A stretch of 64,000 nucleotides of DNA from Ixodes scapularis (lineage: Eukaryota; Arthropoda; Arachnida; Ixodida; Ixodidae), in the NCBI RefSeq assembly GCF_016920785.2, contig NW_024609857.1, positions 5,885,189-5,949,188 on the forward strand. The letters run 5' to 3'. Shown piece after piece: positions 1-10,237 of the stretch; within the stretch, counting starts at the first letter, position 1, and every line of letters starts with the position of its first letter. The translations under genes and the position numbers were made by a program. The notes beneath the pieces were generated by a model that was not told the DNA's origin, searched no databases, and was given only the letters and a program-made list of their open reading frames with translations.

Positions 1-397
1 GTCTCGTGTTTCCCAGAGGTGTCTCGTTCGTTTTGAGTGTTGCTGCTCTGTGTTGCTTGTCCGCCATTTTTTTTTCCAGTGTTTGGATCGTCTCGCGGTG
101 CCATACAGGCAAGGGTGAAGTGTTCAATTCAGTCATCGGTTGTGAATTCTTTGATGTTGTTGGCGCCTGACTTGATTGACCGTGAAGATGGCGCAGCCCA
201 AACAGTGCAAATCACTGACGCTTGAGAGGAAAGTTGCTCTCATCAGAGAAGTTCATGTTCCCGCGAATCTTAGAAGTTTTATTTAAAACATTGCGCGGTC
301 AGTGGTAAAACATTCCGGTACTTTGCATATCTCGAAATTTCGCTTATTTCGAATTTTTTCACGTTTTTTATGACTTCGAGTTAACGAGGTATTACTG
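1..397 (+). mobile_element. 3' end of an internally deleted pogo/Tigger-type DNA element
   Basis: An ATG at 188 opens a short frame starting MAQPKQCKSLTLERKVAL, which resembles the N-terminal CENP-B-type helix-turn-helix of Tigger transposases. After about 25 codons the sequence passes directly into a terminal inverted repeat whose outer end, read on the minus strand from 397, begins CAGTAATACCTCGTTAAC, with a TA target dinucleotide at 398-399. The transposase body is therefore missing and the copy is a deletion derivative. The left end lies before base 1. It sits in an intron of the kinase gene that follows. The assignment rests on resemblance of the HTH start and of the TIR to the complete Tigger copy at 22285-31102. 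Confidence 0.6.
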
Positions 398-436
398 TAC
401 TTCATAAAAAAGTAACGCAAAAGTAATATTGCTCCT

Positions 437-581
437 GATGTTATTTGGACTATATTGACAGATGTTATTTGGACTATATTCAGGGGAGGCTTCTCTCCTT
501 TTTTTAGCAGAGCGAACACTGGAGAGGACGTCGCCCCCTCTCCATCGTTCGTTTGCTAAAGGGGAGAGAGAAGCTTCCCTG
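437..581. repeat. 24-bp tandem repeat followed by a short inverted-repeat hairpin
   Basis: The 20-mer starting GATGTTATTTGGAC occurs at 437-456 and again at 461-480. Directly after it, 481-581 begins CAGGGGAGGCTTCTCTCC and ends GGAGAGAGAAGCTTCCCTG, forming imperfect inverted arms like a small hAT-type MITE. No matching target duplication is visible, so the class is left open. Confidence 0.4.
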
Positions 582-758
582 AAATCTTAATCTGTCACCG
601 ACTATAGTCGATGGCAATTTGCATGTTTTTTTTTTTTACATTTTGCCAGGTGCTCTATAGGTTGGGTTAATCATGCAATTGTAGCTTTTACCCCTACACT
701 CTTATAACTGCCGTTGAAGATTCGAATTGAGCTCAAAAGAAATGTATGTGTGTTGCAG

Positions 759-868
759 TCACCAACGGTGAAGGATTTGATCACCTACGGAATCCATGTA
801 GCTGAGGGCATGAAATACCTCTCCGACACCAAGTTTGTGCACAGGGACCTCGCAGCACGCAACTGTAT
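759..868 (+). CDS. Kinase exon: helix E and catalytic loop
   Basis: The acceptor is TTGCAG ending at 758 and the donor is GTAAGT at 869. It enters in phase 0 and exits in phase 2. It encodes SPTVKDLITYGIHVAEG and then HRDLAARNC, including the catalytic aspartate. Confidence 0.88.
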
Positions 869-2421
869 GTAAGTAGAAACGAGTTTGCATAGGTCGGTGA
901 CCTCCCCGTGTCAATGTGGAGGACATACCCCACGGGGACCAACTGAGGGCATTATTGCAGGTTTATACTTTTAACGGTATTTTTTTTCTCTAATTATTAT
1001 AGGTTAAGCGAAGACTTCATTGTGCGCGTCGCCGACTTCGGACTGTCACGAGACGTGTACGAAAAGGACTACTACAGCGGTGACAACAAGAAGACCAAGC
1101 TTCCTGTCAAGTGGATGGCCCCCGAGAGTCTGGAGAAGGGCATCTACAATCACAAGACGGACGTGGTGCGTGGACACGGGGAATAGAACCGCACGTTTTT
1201 ATGCATAGCACTAACAAATTAAAAAGTATGCTAGAAATCAGTCACGTGAAAGCCTGTACCGATTCATCTGGGCAGGCTTGCTAGAATCATTGCCTTAGCT
1301 GAGACTGTGTAAAAGAAAGCCTGCCAAGCCTGTCACGCTTGAGCACTTGATACTCAGCTTCACGTATCAATTTTTCCATAAATAGGGGGCGAGCAGGAGA
1401 GGAGGAGGGGCATAGCCCCCTCTCCGTACCTTCTGCGTTACAGGGAGTTGTAAACGGCTTTCATTTTTTCTTTTTGTTTTCAGTGGGCGTACGGAGTATT
1501 GTTGTGGGAGTTGATGACCCGAGGCGTGACGCCCTACCCGGAAGTGGACAACTGGGACATCATCAATTTTCTCCAACAAGGACGCAGGATGCAGCAGCCT
1601 ACCTTCTGTCCGACCATGCTGTGAGTCATGATTGCAAGCCTGTGATTTTGTAGGGTCTACTTCTTACCTCCGGACCTTCTGTCGGGGCAGAACTACTGCA
1701 CTAAATAGCAATTTTAACCCTGGATAGTTGAGTGAGATGGACTGCACAACAAACGCATTGTTATCTGTTTTGTGTGCCCCCTTTCCAGGGTGGAAAAATC
1801 TCTATCAAAACAGCTCGGCAGCATCTTCACTAAAATTAGGTGCCACATGTGGCAACTCTCACCTTCGGAAAACTCGCTCAAATAAGTCAAAGACTCGGCT
1901 TCTATACTCGAGGTGGGGAGAGAGGGCCTTCTTGCTCCAATCGTCTTAGCTTAGCCCACGGTGTAAGATGAGATGCTGATTCTAGCATGCCGGCCAGGAG
2001 ATCACTAGCGAAGAAACACCTAAGACAGATGACGAGATAGCACGGCCCTCGCCCGCTGTTTCTCTCTTGCAATTAATGAGTCTTCTTCAACACGCGAGTC
2101 ACAAACAGTTCGAAACATCCGGGTTGCACAGCACTTGACCGCGTTATCGAGGAGACAAACCAGAATTAATAGGCCATGCACCATGCGCCGTCTTTCTACC
2201 GCAGATACGAAATCATGCTGCAGTGTTGGGACCATGACCCGAAGAAGCGTCCGTCGTTCGCGCGACTCGTGACGGACGTGTCGAATGTCATCAGGACCAT
2301 GGAGAAGGAGAGCCGCAACAAGAGGGTCAGCCTGAACGTCACCTACGTCAACTATCCGCTCCCAGACGACAGTGGGGCCGGGCCATCGGGGCAAGGCGAC
2401 GCATCGTCAAAGTGTTCCTAG
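759..2421 (+). CDS. MET/RON-like receptor tyrosine kinase, 3' part (four exons)
   Basis: Exons 759-868, 1003-1165, 1484-1620 and 2205-2421 splice with matching phases (2, 0, 2) at GT-AG borders and end at a TAG stop. The product is the C-terminal two thirds of a tyrosine kinase domain plus a short tail: catalytic loop HRDLAARN, ADFGLSRD, activation segment DVYEKDYYSGDNKK with paired tyrosines placed as in MET, LPVKWMAPESL, and a C-lobe with LMTRG and QCWDHDPKKRPSF. The tail reads NVTYVNYPLP, very like the multifunctional docking site of MET-family receptors, and keeps the Y-V-N core preferred by Grb2. Glycine loop, catalytic lysine and ectodomain would lie before base 1. TAM or ROR kinases were considered, but the YY activation segment and NVTYVN tail favour MET/RON. 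Such receptors sit in the plasma membrane and signal through phosphotyrosine docking. Confidence 0.88.
1003..1165 (+). CDS. Kinase exon: DFG and activation segment
   Basis: The acceptor is TTATAG ending at 1002 and the donor is GTGCGT at 1166. It enters in phase 2 and exits in phase 0. It encodes VRVADFGLSRD, the YEKDYYSGDNKK activation loop and the KLPVKWMAPESLEKG substrate platform. Confidence 0.9.
1484..1620 (+). CDS. Kinase exon: C-lobe
   Basis: The acceptor is TTTCAG ending at 1483 and the donor is GTGAGT at 1621. It enters in phase 0 and exits in phase 2. It encodes WAYGVLLWELMTRGVTPYP and QQGRRMQQPTFCP, typical of the MET/AXL branch. Confidence 0.9.
2205..2421 (+). CDS. Terminal kinase exon with docking tail
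   Basis: The acceptor is ACCGCAG ending at 2204, and the exon enters in phase 2 (CT plus A restores leucine). It encodes YEIMLQCWDHDPKKRPSF, the last kinase helix and NVTYVNYPLPDD, then stops with TAG at 2419-2421 after a Ser/Gly-rich tail of about 20 residues. Confidence 0.88.
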
Positions 2422-4280
2422 AGATCCGAATGCCCAAGCCCCATTCCTCCTAGGAGCCAGATTCCCAGTATCGCCTGCGACCAGGTCAAGAATCCTCTTT
2501 AAGACGAACTCCACCCCCCTTCATCGCGTCGGCTGGCAAAGTGAAGTGAAGTGCTCCAGGAATTTGTGACGTGACCGGCTTCAGCTTAATGGAAACAATC
2601 AAAATGAGTGGAGAACATGGTTTGGGTATTGTGACTGCATCAATGAGAATTCGAAGAACGATCACGCGGATTTTGGTTGCATATGGTGGCCACAGTTTGG
2701 ATACTTTCGGTCAGGGAGCTTACAGCCCGCATGACATCCGAAAGCTTCTGCTCAGTACAAACTAGCCAACAAATGAACAAAAGGCCACATCTCGACAGGG
2801 ACACGAAAGGTCTTTGAAGGGTTCACATGTTTTCACAGAGCTGTGCATTTACAACGATCATAATGATGTCACCGGCGCCTTCACTACACAAATGTCCTTC
2901 AAAGTGGTTAATGGCCTACGCTCCGTTTCTCTCTCATACAAGAGTTTGTTTAACCTTCAGGTATCTTCTTCGTTGCAATCAGTTCGTGCGTTTCAAAGGG
3001 TTGCGCGTGCATGCCTTTGACAGCATCGGTTCAAGTTGGGCTTTAGCCCACCCCCTTCATTTTTAACCCAACACCTGCTGTGCCTACCCTCGTAAATGGG
3101 AGCGAAATGGAAGCTGAGAGCAAAAGGATGTTGCCTCTAAAGATGCTTAGCTGAGCGAATTTGCATGCATGACATAGACGCAGCGTGCGCGGCAGCCGAA
3201 GCGGCATCGAAGCCGAAACTGCAAGTGCGAACATGACTCAACGACCGCCCTTGAACATGTGCACTGCAGGCACACTCGAGGCACGAAACACTCCTTTGTA
3301 GCTTCAGCTGCGCTCGACACCCTGCTTTGCTCAGATTTATGCTGAGGCTGTTCAAAGGTCGGTAAAATGGGTACGCCCTTGATAGGCACTCAGGCGCCTA
3401 TAACTTTGCCCGTCACCGAGTATGAAGCTCTACAATTCGTGATCCTGCGCCACTGTGCCATTCTTCTGAACTTCCTAACGTTCACTTCATCTTTCTCCAC
3501 AAGCAAGAGAGAAAAGGACGACAAAGCTTAAATGTGGTTATGAGTCAAGGTTTCCACCTCACTCTGTTGTCACTGCATTTTTTTTCTTTTGTTTATCATT
3601 CCGGGGACGAATACCGTGACATCGATGGGAACAAGTTTGCGCTGAGGTAATACTCTCCAAACAATAGTATGAGTCAGCGTCCATTGACACTGACATACTG
3701 ATTATCATGGCGCATATCGCTAGTCAGACGTTCATTTTGTAGGTGAACGCGGGGCATATCCGCATTTGCCAGCATCCTACTCAAAGAGGTTAGTGTGAAT
3801 CGCCAGAAGGCATTGAGCAAACTAAACTTTCTGTACGGACATTCCAAGTTATAGCGCTCTTCAGGCTTTCAGCGTGTAAAAATCTGCAGCCTGAAAGTGC
3901 ACGCACGTCGCTGCATTTTTCCATTCTTTCATGAAATGCACCTTGCAATTTGTTAATACGCTTCGACTGGTAAGAGTGGCTTCAACATGCTGGTATGCAA
4001 CGCACCCTTGCCCCGAGCGACTGGGTCCAGAAACTAGGGTGCCTACATGTCTGTCTGCCTCAGGATGAACACATCCTTTGTTGCACTGAGTGGGCCAGCG
4101 CGTGACGCCCACTCAGTGTGTGTGTTGTGCGGTAAACCAACGTCTAAGCATGAGCCAAGGCTATGCGCTCGACCTTAGTCACACTGGATTGCGTGTTCTT
4201 CAAAAGACATAATACGGATGAGATGTTACCCCTCATGCAAAAGCGCGTGTCAAGGAACTCTACCAGAAACATCTCAGTAG
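2422..4280. other. 3' flank of the kinase gene, no gene seen
   Basis: This includes whatever 3' UTR the upstream receptor has. I found no AATAAA hexamer in the first 600 bases and no coherent coding region; the open frames are short and unrelated to any family I recognise. Confidence 0.4.
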
Positions 4281-4306
4281 CGCTGCAATGATCCTCACGT
4301 CAAAGC

Positions 4307-4500
4307 CCCTCTATCCTGGGAAAAGTGGCGCCATTCGTTGTTGTAGAAATGCTCGAGGCACGTGCTGCGCGCCACTTCTGGGAAATTCATGGCGTCGTAA
4401 ATCTAGCTCACTGCGTATCACTGCTGCGCTGTGCCGCCATGATCTTCCCAAGGGCTGCGCATTGCACGTGCCTCGTGCATCAACGAACCTTGCGCTACTT
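4307..4500 (+). repeat. Dispersed repeat, copy 1 (second copy 8107-8290)
   Basis: The segment beginning ATCCTGGGAAAAGTGGCGCC is repeated in the same orientation at 8107-8290 with scattered substitutions. Both share the stretches GCTGCGCTGTGCC and ATGATCTTC. No intact frame is conserved, so I treat it as non-coding repeat DNA. Confidence 0.65.
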
Positions 4501-5225
4501 TCGAAACATGGAGGGGCTTTACCTCATGTGCACGCTTTTCATATGCTTTCTCAGTGCTAAGGTCGGCCTTGCGTTTAACACGTGCATCTGTGAACAATAG
4601 AAGATGTGAAAGCTATGTGTTTTCTTTTTTTCATTTTTCGCCAACAATAAACTAGACGACGACTGTTAAACTTCGCAGCCTATACGTCGTTGCACCTTAA
4701 CATGGACTAACCGGCCACAAGCATGAGGGGTATCTTCTACTGGTGCACTTTCAGGTGCGATCAACGGCAGAGACCTAATCTAAGACAAACCCCCGAGACT
4801 CAGTAAAAGACGAAGGACAACACAACAGACAGAGTCTCAATCGGTCTCGGCAGTTTGACTTAAAATATGTTAAACCTTCACCAGCTCGTTTGTGCCCTAA
4901 CTTTTTATTCGGAGATACCTCACGTTTGTAGCTTGTGCGTTTAGTCCCTGGTAAAACAAAATATACTTTTTTTTTCTTTTTTTTTTTGAGAAGCAGTGTG
5001 CCTAGTGCCATAACATCCTGCTGGTACAGGATTGATATTTTCTCTCTTATTGATGATGCAAAATCTGGGACACGTGGGGACCTAAATGCCGTCTTGTACT
5101 ACGCTCGTTGTTACCGCCATGTCTCGGTTTAGTTGCTCATGTATACATACAATAGGAGCTCGTGTATTAGTCGTGATGTGGTCGTCCAGGGGCCTTCAGT
5201 ATTAAAGATTGTAAATAAATGTCCA

Positions 5226-5460
5226 CGAAACTTTCTATTTTCAATCGTCTTCCTTTTTTTCTTTTCCTTCGTTGGCTGTCCTGGTTTATTGGTCGCACCT
5301 CTTGTGTTCCGACAAAAGGGAAGGAAAAAAAAAAACGGCGAAGTACAACGTACTTACGTACAATAAGCGGGTCTGTGTGTTTAACTTCGTTGCCCCTGTA
5401 GCCCTACGGACTTAGTCACCGGACCCTGAAAGGAGAGCACCATTGCCTTCCCTTCGTGCT
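5226..5460 (+). repeat. Dispersed repeat, copy 1 (second copy 7197-7395)
   Basis: It shares ACTTTCTATTTTCAATCGTC, CCTGGTTTATTGGTCG and ACCATTGCCTTCCCTTCGTG with 7197-7395, same orientation. The copy at 7197 has extra units of a TTACGTACAA microrepeat near 7320-7360. Confidence 0.65.
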
Positions 5461-5683
5461 AGCCATATATGTCGTGAGCGGGCTATATATGCCAGTATTT
5501 GAACTTTTATACAGCGACATATGGCCGTATTTGCAAGCGTATATGGCGATATATGGCCGTATTTACGCACTTCTGTGGCATGAATGGCAGTATTTGCCCA
5601 CCTATATGGCGATATATGGCAGTATTTTCTTCCATATATGGCGGTATATGGCCACATTTGACTCCTTATATTATCATATATGG
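5461..5683. repeat. ATATATGGC-type minisatellite
   Basis: A degenerate tandem array built on ATATGGC / GATATATGGCCGTATT units of roughly 20-40 bp. The same motif resumes at 6538-6575 on the far side of the hAT element, so the element landed within the array. Confidence 0.7.
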
Positions 5684-6537
5684 CAGGGGTGGCCAAACCG
5701 CGGCTCTTGCTGGTCCAAGTGCGGCTCGCGGATCCCTCGGAAGGGGACCCCCCCCCCCTCCCGCGTTTCCCCAGGAAAAAAAGAGAAAGCCGTTGACAAC
5801 TCCCTGTAACACCGAATTAGAGCGCAGCTCTTGAGGAGGAGGAGGGAAGGGTACTGGGGGGTGAAGTGACCTGGGGGGGGGGGTCACGTGACCTTGGGGA
5901 GTCACGTGACCATGCCGATGATGTCATCAGTGACGTCACTGATGACGTCATCAGTGACGATGACGATGCGGACTCCGATGACGTCATCAGCGATGATGAC
6001 GATGACGATGCGGATGTCGGTGACGTCATCAGTGACGTCACTGATGACGTCATCAGTGATGATGACGATGCGGATGCCGGTGACGTCGATGACGTCATCG
6101 GGGAGGTCATGTGACCTCGGCGGGGGTCACGTGACCTGGGGGGGTCACGTGACCTCGGGGGTCACGTGACTTCAGGGGGGTCACGTGACTTTTGGTGTCA
6201 CGTGACCTTGGGGTGACCTTGGGGGTCGCGTGACCTTGGGATGACCTTGGGGGCCATGTGACCTTGGGATGACCTTGGTTACGCCGACGCCGCTCAAGCC
6301 GGGAACGGGCCCCTAAGAGCTGCACTCTAAAAAGAAGGGATTTCAGGCAGAATGAAGTACGGCTCGCGGTTTGGCAGCCTTGTACCTCCATACGTACTGT
6401 CGTACAGCCTTGTGCACTCATACGTACAGTCAGACTCTGAACAAATTTTAAACTTGCCGCCCCCCCCCCCCCGTGGCTCTTTGAAGTTTCGTGGTTTCGT
6501 TTGCGGCTCTTAGGCCCGGTCGGCCTGGCCACCCTTG
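5684..6537. mobile_element. Non-autonomous hAT-type element with internal CRE/E-box repeats
   Basis: The left end begins CAGGGGTGGCCAAACCGCGG; the right end, on the minus strand, begins CAAGGGTGGCCAGGCC. An exact 8-bp duplication, ATATATGG, lies at 5676-5683 and 6538-6545. TIR start CARGG and an 8-bp TSD are diagnostic of the hAT superfamily. There is no transposase. The interior holds two short-unit arrays: TGACGTCATCAGTGACG-type units (about 5915-6105) and GGGGGTCACGTGACC-type units (about 5880-5915 and 6115-6265). Open frames across it merely translate the array (Asp/Ser- or Met/Ser-rich) and are not genes. Confidence 0.82.
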
Positions 6538-6639
6538 ATATATGGCCTTATATAAAATATATAAGGGCCGCATATGACATTTTCGCACGGGATGGCTGTA
6601 CCATTCCACTCTTGCCCGCGGACGGTGTAGATTCTCACG

Positions 6640-6735
6640 TTTAATTTGTCGCATAGTATCGGTAAGAAAATTTTAGCGGAAAATGGTTCGGCACTGTTCG
6701 GTGCTTCATTGAAGATCAAATCGCGTTACCAGCGT
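6640..6735 (+). repeat. Dispersed repeat, copy 1 (second copy 8361-8470)
   Basis: CGCATAGTATCGGTAAG and CAGCGTACGGCCTACATTTAA are shared with 8361-8470 in the same orientation, at roughly 90 percent identity by eye. Confidence 0.65.
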
Positions 6736-6744
6736 ACGGCCTAC

Positions 6745-6880
6745 ATTTAAATGACCATGGACCAAAATGGCGACCATAAGGGGACCTTGGCCTTGACACT
6801 ACCTTCCCAGAAGCAAGTGGGTTTTCTATGAAGGAGCTTATGCAGCGGCGGGGCAGAGCAAGACCAGGGCCACTGGTCTG
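6745..6880 (-). repeat. Dispersed repeat abutting a TRPA-like exon (second copy 7850-7972)
   Basis: The block GACCAAAATGGCGACCATAA through GGGCCACT recurs almost unchanged at 7850-7972. In this copy one end is fused to a TRPA-type exon on the minus strand, whereas at 7972 it is followed by unrelated sequence. Confidence 0.6.
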
Positions 6881-6883
6881 GCT

Positions 6884-7009
6884 GAAGGTGCTCAGCACGC
6901 TGGTGAACATGACCACGTAGATGCCCAGGAAGGGAAGCTTGCGGATGTAGATGACCAGGAGCACCCAGCTGAGGAACACGGACACCACGCCCAGCTGCCA
7001 CTGCCAAGG
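6884..7009 (-). pseudogene. TRPA-channel-like exon fragment (S4-S5/S5 region)
   Basis: On the minus strand, downstream of a good acceptor (CTCCCCTCGCAG at 7021-7010), the frame reads PWQWQLGVVSVFLSWVLLV, IRKLPFLGIYVVMF and TSVLSTF. This matches the S4-S5 linker/S5 region of TRPA-type cation channels, which have a W-Q-W motif and GIYVVMF-like sequence. After STF the match ends and the sequence becomes the dispersed repeat at 6745-6880, with no splice donor. No neighbouring TRPA exons (ankyrin repeats, pore) are visible on this strand. I infer a captured or truncated exon rather than a working gene, though an exon of a degraded paralogue is equally possible. Confidence 0.6.
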
Positions 7010-7196
7010 CTGCGAGGGGAGGACGTGGCATGGAGTCACAAGTTAGTTAGATATAGTACTACCATCCTTCTTTAAAGTTCGCAGTGGGTCGTTCAGAGAT
7101 GTTAAAAAGAGCGAATGCAACCTTGTTTTCTACATTCAACTGTAAACCCCCAAACCTGCCACGGCAACGCATCAAGGACATGTCGGCGTGGTCCAT

Positions 7197-7395
7197 CAAA
7201 CTTTCTATTTTCAATCGTCTCCCATCTTGTTTCTTTTTCTTCGTTGGCTATCCTGGTTTATTGGTCGACTCTCTTAAGTTTCAAAAAAAGGAAGAAGAAA
7301 GAACGCGAAGTACAATGCGCTTACGTACAATAACGTACAATTACGTACAATTACGTACATTTAACCATTGCCTTCCCTTCGTGCGAGCCGGACAC
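7197..7395 (+). repeat. Dispersed repeat, copy 2 (first copy 5226-5460)
   Basis: Same family and orientation as 5226-5460. It differs by indels and by several TTACGTACAA units at 7320-7360. Confidence 0.62.
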
Positions 7396-7849
7396 AAATC
7401 GATGCTAACCTACAGACGCCCAAGATCTTACAAGGCTGGTCGGTCTTTGTTGCCATGGCAATCCTCTATCTTGTCCTTACAAATCTTCCAAAGGGTCGTT
7501 CTGAACCAGTCGTGCCAAGATCGCCTTGGAGCGACATCGTACTGAAAACGTTCCTTGCCAACAAAAGGGACTTTGACACTGCGTATGCCACAAACTTATC
7601 AGTCGGGATGATATCCACATATATCTCTCATAATGATATTCTTCTTTTGGTCTATTTAAAGACGGAAACATTATTTTTAAATATCGCCAAGCACCGACGC
7701 CGCTGGTGGCGGTGAGACCATATGTGCGCTTGTTTCGCTGGTGTGTGGATAACAGAATCTTGGTGTAAAAGGAATGTCTTTATAAAGCGGCCTGTCACCG
7801 CGAATTCGGACCAGGTCAGTGGAGAGGTCAAGGAGAAGCTGCTCATTCC

Positions 7850-7972
7850 AGGGACCAAAATGGCGACCATAAGGGGACCGTGGCCTTGACACTACCTTCC
7901 CAGGAGCAAGTGGGTTTTCTATGAAGGAGCTTATGCAGCGGCGGGGCAGAGCAAGACCAGGGCCACTAATCT
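7850..7972 (-). repeat. Dispersed repeat, copy 2 (first copy 6745-6880)
   Basis: It is nearly identical to 6745-6880 but followed by CTGGACACTTGGC instead of the TRPA-like exon, so the boundary of the repeat falls near the shared GGGCCACT. Confidence 0.6.
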
Positions 7973-8106
7973 GGACACTTGGCAAAAAGTGTCGACGGTG
8001 AGGGATTCGGCAGCCGTAATCGGATCGCGCCAAGCTCAAGCGCGGCGCCGACCAACCACGGCCGCTGGGTTCCTCACCAACTCTTTTGCCAAGTGCACAG
8101 ATTAGA

Positions 8107-8290
8107 TAAAGCCCCTGTATCCTGGGAAAAGTGGCGCCATTCATTGTGGTGGAAATGCTCGAGACACGTGCCGCGCGTCACTTCTGGGAAGAACACGGCG
8201 TCTGCAATCAAGCTCAATATGCTGCGCTGTGCCACCATGATCTTCTTAAGGGCTGCAGGTTGTACGTGCCTCGCGCATTGACGCACCTTG
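8107..8290 (+). repeat. Dispersed repeat, copy 2 (first copy 4307-4500)
   Basis: Same orientation as copy 1. It is followed at about 8312-8350 by sequence matching the left end of the TTAA element at 54451 (GTGCAACGATATT and TTGGAATGTTTTT). Confidence 0.62.
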
Positions 8291-8360
8291 ATCTGCTTTT
8301 AAAACATGAAGGGGCTTTAAGGGAGCGGTGCAACGATATTTAGTTGGAATGTTTTTCACT

Positions 8361-8470
8361 TGTCGCATAGTATCGGTAAGGAAACAATTTGAGCGGAAAA
8401 TGGTTTGGCACTGTTCGGTGCTTCATTGAAGATCGAATCGTGTTACCAGCGTACGGCCTACATTTAAACG
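8361..8470 (+). repeat. Dispersed repeat, copy 2 (first copy 6640-6735)
   Basis: It repeats 6640-6735. The order of repeat blocks in 4.3-8.5 kb differs between copies, which points to piecemeal transposition or rearrangement rather than one clean duplication. Confidence 0.6.
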
Positions 8471-9216
8471 ATCGCTTGTGTGGATGCGTCGTCTACTCCA
8501 GGTGAACTGCACTATTTATGTTTAATATGTGTTTCTTTTAAAAGAGATATGTATTGGTTCACCAGCGTGGGAATTCAACAGGACAATGAATTCCAACACG
8601 GATAACATAATACTGGTACTGCGGGCTGTGAAATCGCATGCTCTATGTATTTTGCTTTGACACTTTTAGCTTTTGCAGTAATATAAATATTTAGCACGAA
8701 GAGAAGTTAGTGCTGTATTGAAAATTACCGTGCTATTGTGTTCCACTGAAGTCAGTGCTTCCCTTTACTGTGCCAGGATGTGGGTAAATGTTTCGGGAAT
8801 CGGAACAAACAAGAGAAACCGAGCAACGCAGTAGCGTGCATTTTATTAGATGCTTTTTTTGGTAGTGTTGTAGTGTAGTTCACCCGCTTCAACTTTCTCG
8901 TTGAGGGCCGCGGATGTTAAGCGGCTAATAGTATAAATTTATGGCTAAATAATCTTATATTCAAACATAGCAGACTCTGCAACATGAAATAAAAAAATGA
9001 CCGGCTCCACGATACAGACGGCATCGGGTGCAGCGACATATTTTTACTGATGAGGGCTAGCGACACTCACGAGACTTTCCGATCAACCTCCGCCCACACA
9101 GAAAAGAAAGGAAGAAGAAGTGTTCAGAGCAAGAAGCTTGATTTTTCGCTCCTTCTAGAACCGAACGCTTTAGGCCAGTTAATTGAATTTTCATCTCGAA
9201 AGGAAACCATCTACCA
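8471..9216. other. No gene seen
   Basis: AT-rich sequence with short open frames only; no family, repeat border or splice-linked coding segment recognised. Confidence 0.4.
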
Positions 9217-9786
9217 TCAGCAGTTCTGCTCAGCGACAGCCCGCCGACCACAAATGGAAGGCCAACCTCCTCTGTGAGTAGCAGAACGATTTTGACGCTC
9301 AATCCACAGAAAGCGTTTGACGCCCAATGACCGGGGCCTAAATTTGCGCTGCCTTGACCATAGCATTTTTGATGGTACGTAGATATCAATTAAAAGCTTT
9401 AATTTATATAAGAACGTATTCCAACGCGCGGCTATATTTAAAGATGAACTGAGTTCCTCAAGCTCCAAAAGAAAGGAACAGAGCTCTTCCGCAGAAGCAA
9501 ACCCTTCTGGGAACACATTTATAGAAGTTTTAGCTTGAGGGCATTTCAATTTACCAATAACAACGTCGTAGACACTGATTCCTGGCAGAGCCGTTACAGA
9601 AGACATAAGAGCTTTTTGATTCGTAAAAAGGAGATCTGGCATACTGGCCCGTTGAATACCAGTTCTTTTTGGCAATAATAAGTTTTGGTAAAGATTCAAA
9701 CTTGAAATAAAATTGATGAACAAAGAAGGCAACCTCTCCGTAAATGTCGCACCCCTGGACTCAGCAAACAAGCTTGTCGCTGTCAC
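9217..9786 (-). pseudogene. LINE endonuclease-to-RT linker fragment (CR1/Jockey-like)
   Basis: This minus-strand frame contains PDLLFTNQKALMSSVTALPG followed by ISVYDVVIGKLK, the shape of the C-terminal part of an apurinic endonuclease domain in CR1/L2/Jockey-type LINEs (LDLxxTN...VxxxPGISDHDxV). It continues with VPSKMLWSRQRKFRPRSL and VKRFLW, typical of the linker before the reverse transcriptase. The usual SDH is altered to SVY, so the endonuclease would be inactive. The N-terminal endonuclease half and the RT are absent. It is a 570-bp relic. Confidence 0.65.
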
Positions 9787-10237
9787 CCCTCACGGAGACA
9801 TCCAGGTAACTGCTCATATTCCGGAAGCCTATCCCAGGAACTACGAAAAAGTGAACATGTGCTACTTGAATTTGTATCGCACAATTAAGCAAAAACCACG
9901 TAAAACAGCATCGTAGCCACGTGCACATTGAAACCGAAACCAACCAAATTCAAGCAACCTAATGGCGCCGAATGCGTGAGCACCCTCTATTCGCCGGTGA
10001 GGCAACTACTAAAATGAGAAGGTATATAGCGTGGGGGCCAGACGTGCTGCACGTGCCTTACAAGCTGTGTTTAGCACAAACAGATATATGACTCCGGTCT
10101 GGCTACATAAAAAGCTGGTTTTGTTTTCTCCGCCCTTTGTGCCCTGCCATTACACACCAGGTAATGGAACATCCGTTGCACCGCTAACGGACGGACTAAG
10201 GAATATCAGTTGCCATCATTACAAAATTAAGAAAATA
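9787..10237. other. No gene seen
   Basis: I found no recognisable coding sequence or repeat ends between the LINE relic and the long inverted repeat. Confidence 0.4.

Noticed and set aside
5817..6114. Asp/Ser-rich and Met/Ser-rich frames on both strands
   Set aside because: They translate the TGACGTCATCAG array of the hAT element in several frames at once, which is a sign of repeat rather than protein.
9050..9389. Plus- and minus-strand frames near 9.1-9.4 kb
   Set aside because: They overlap the LINE linker in other frames and show no independent motif.
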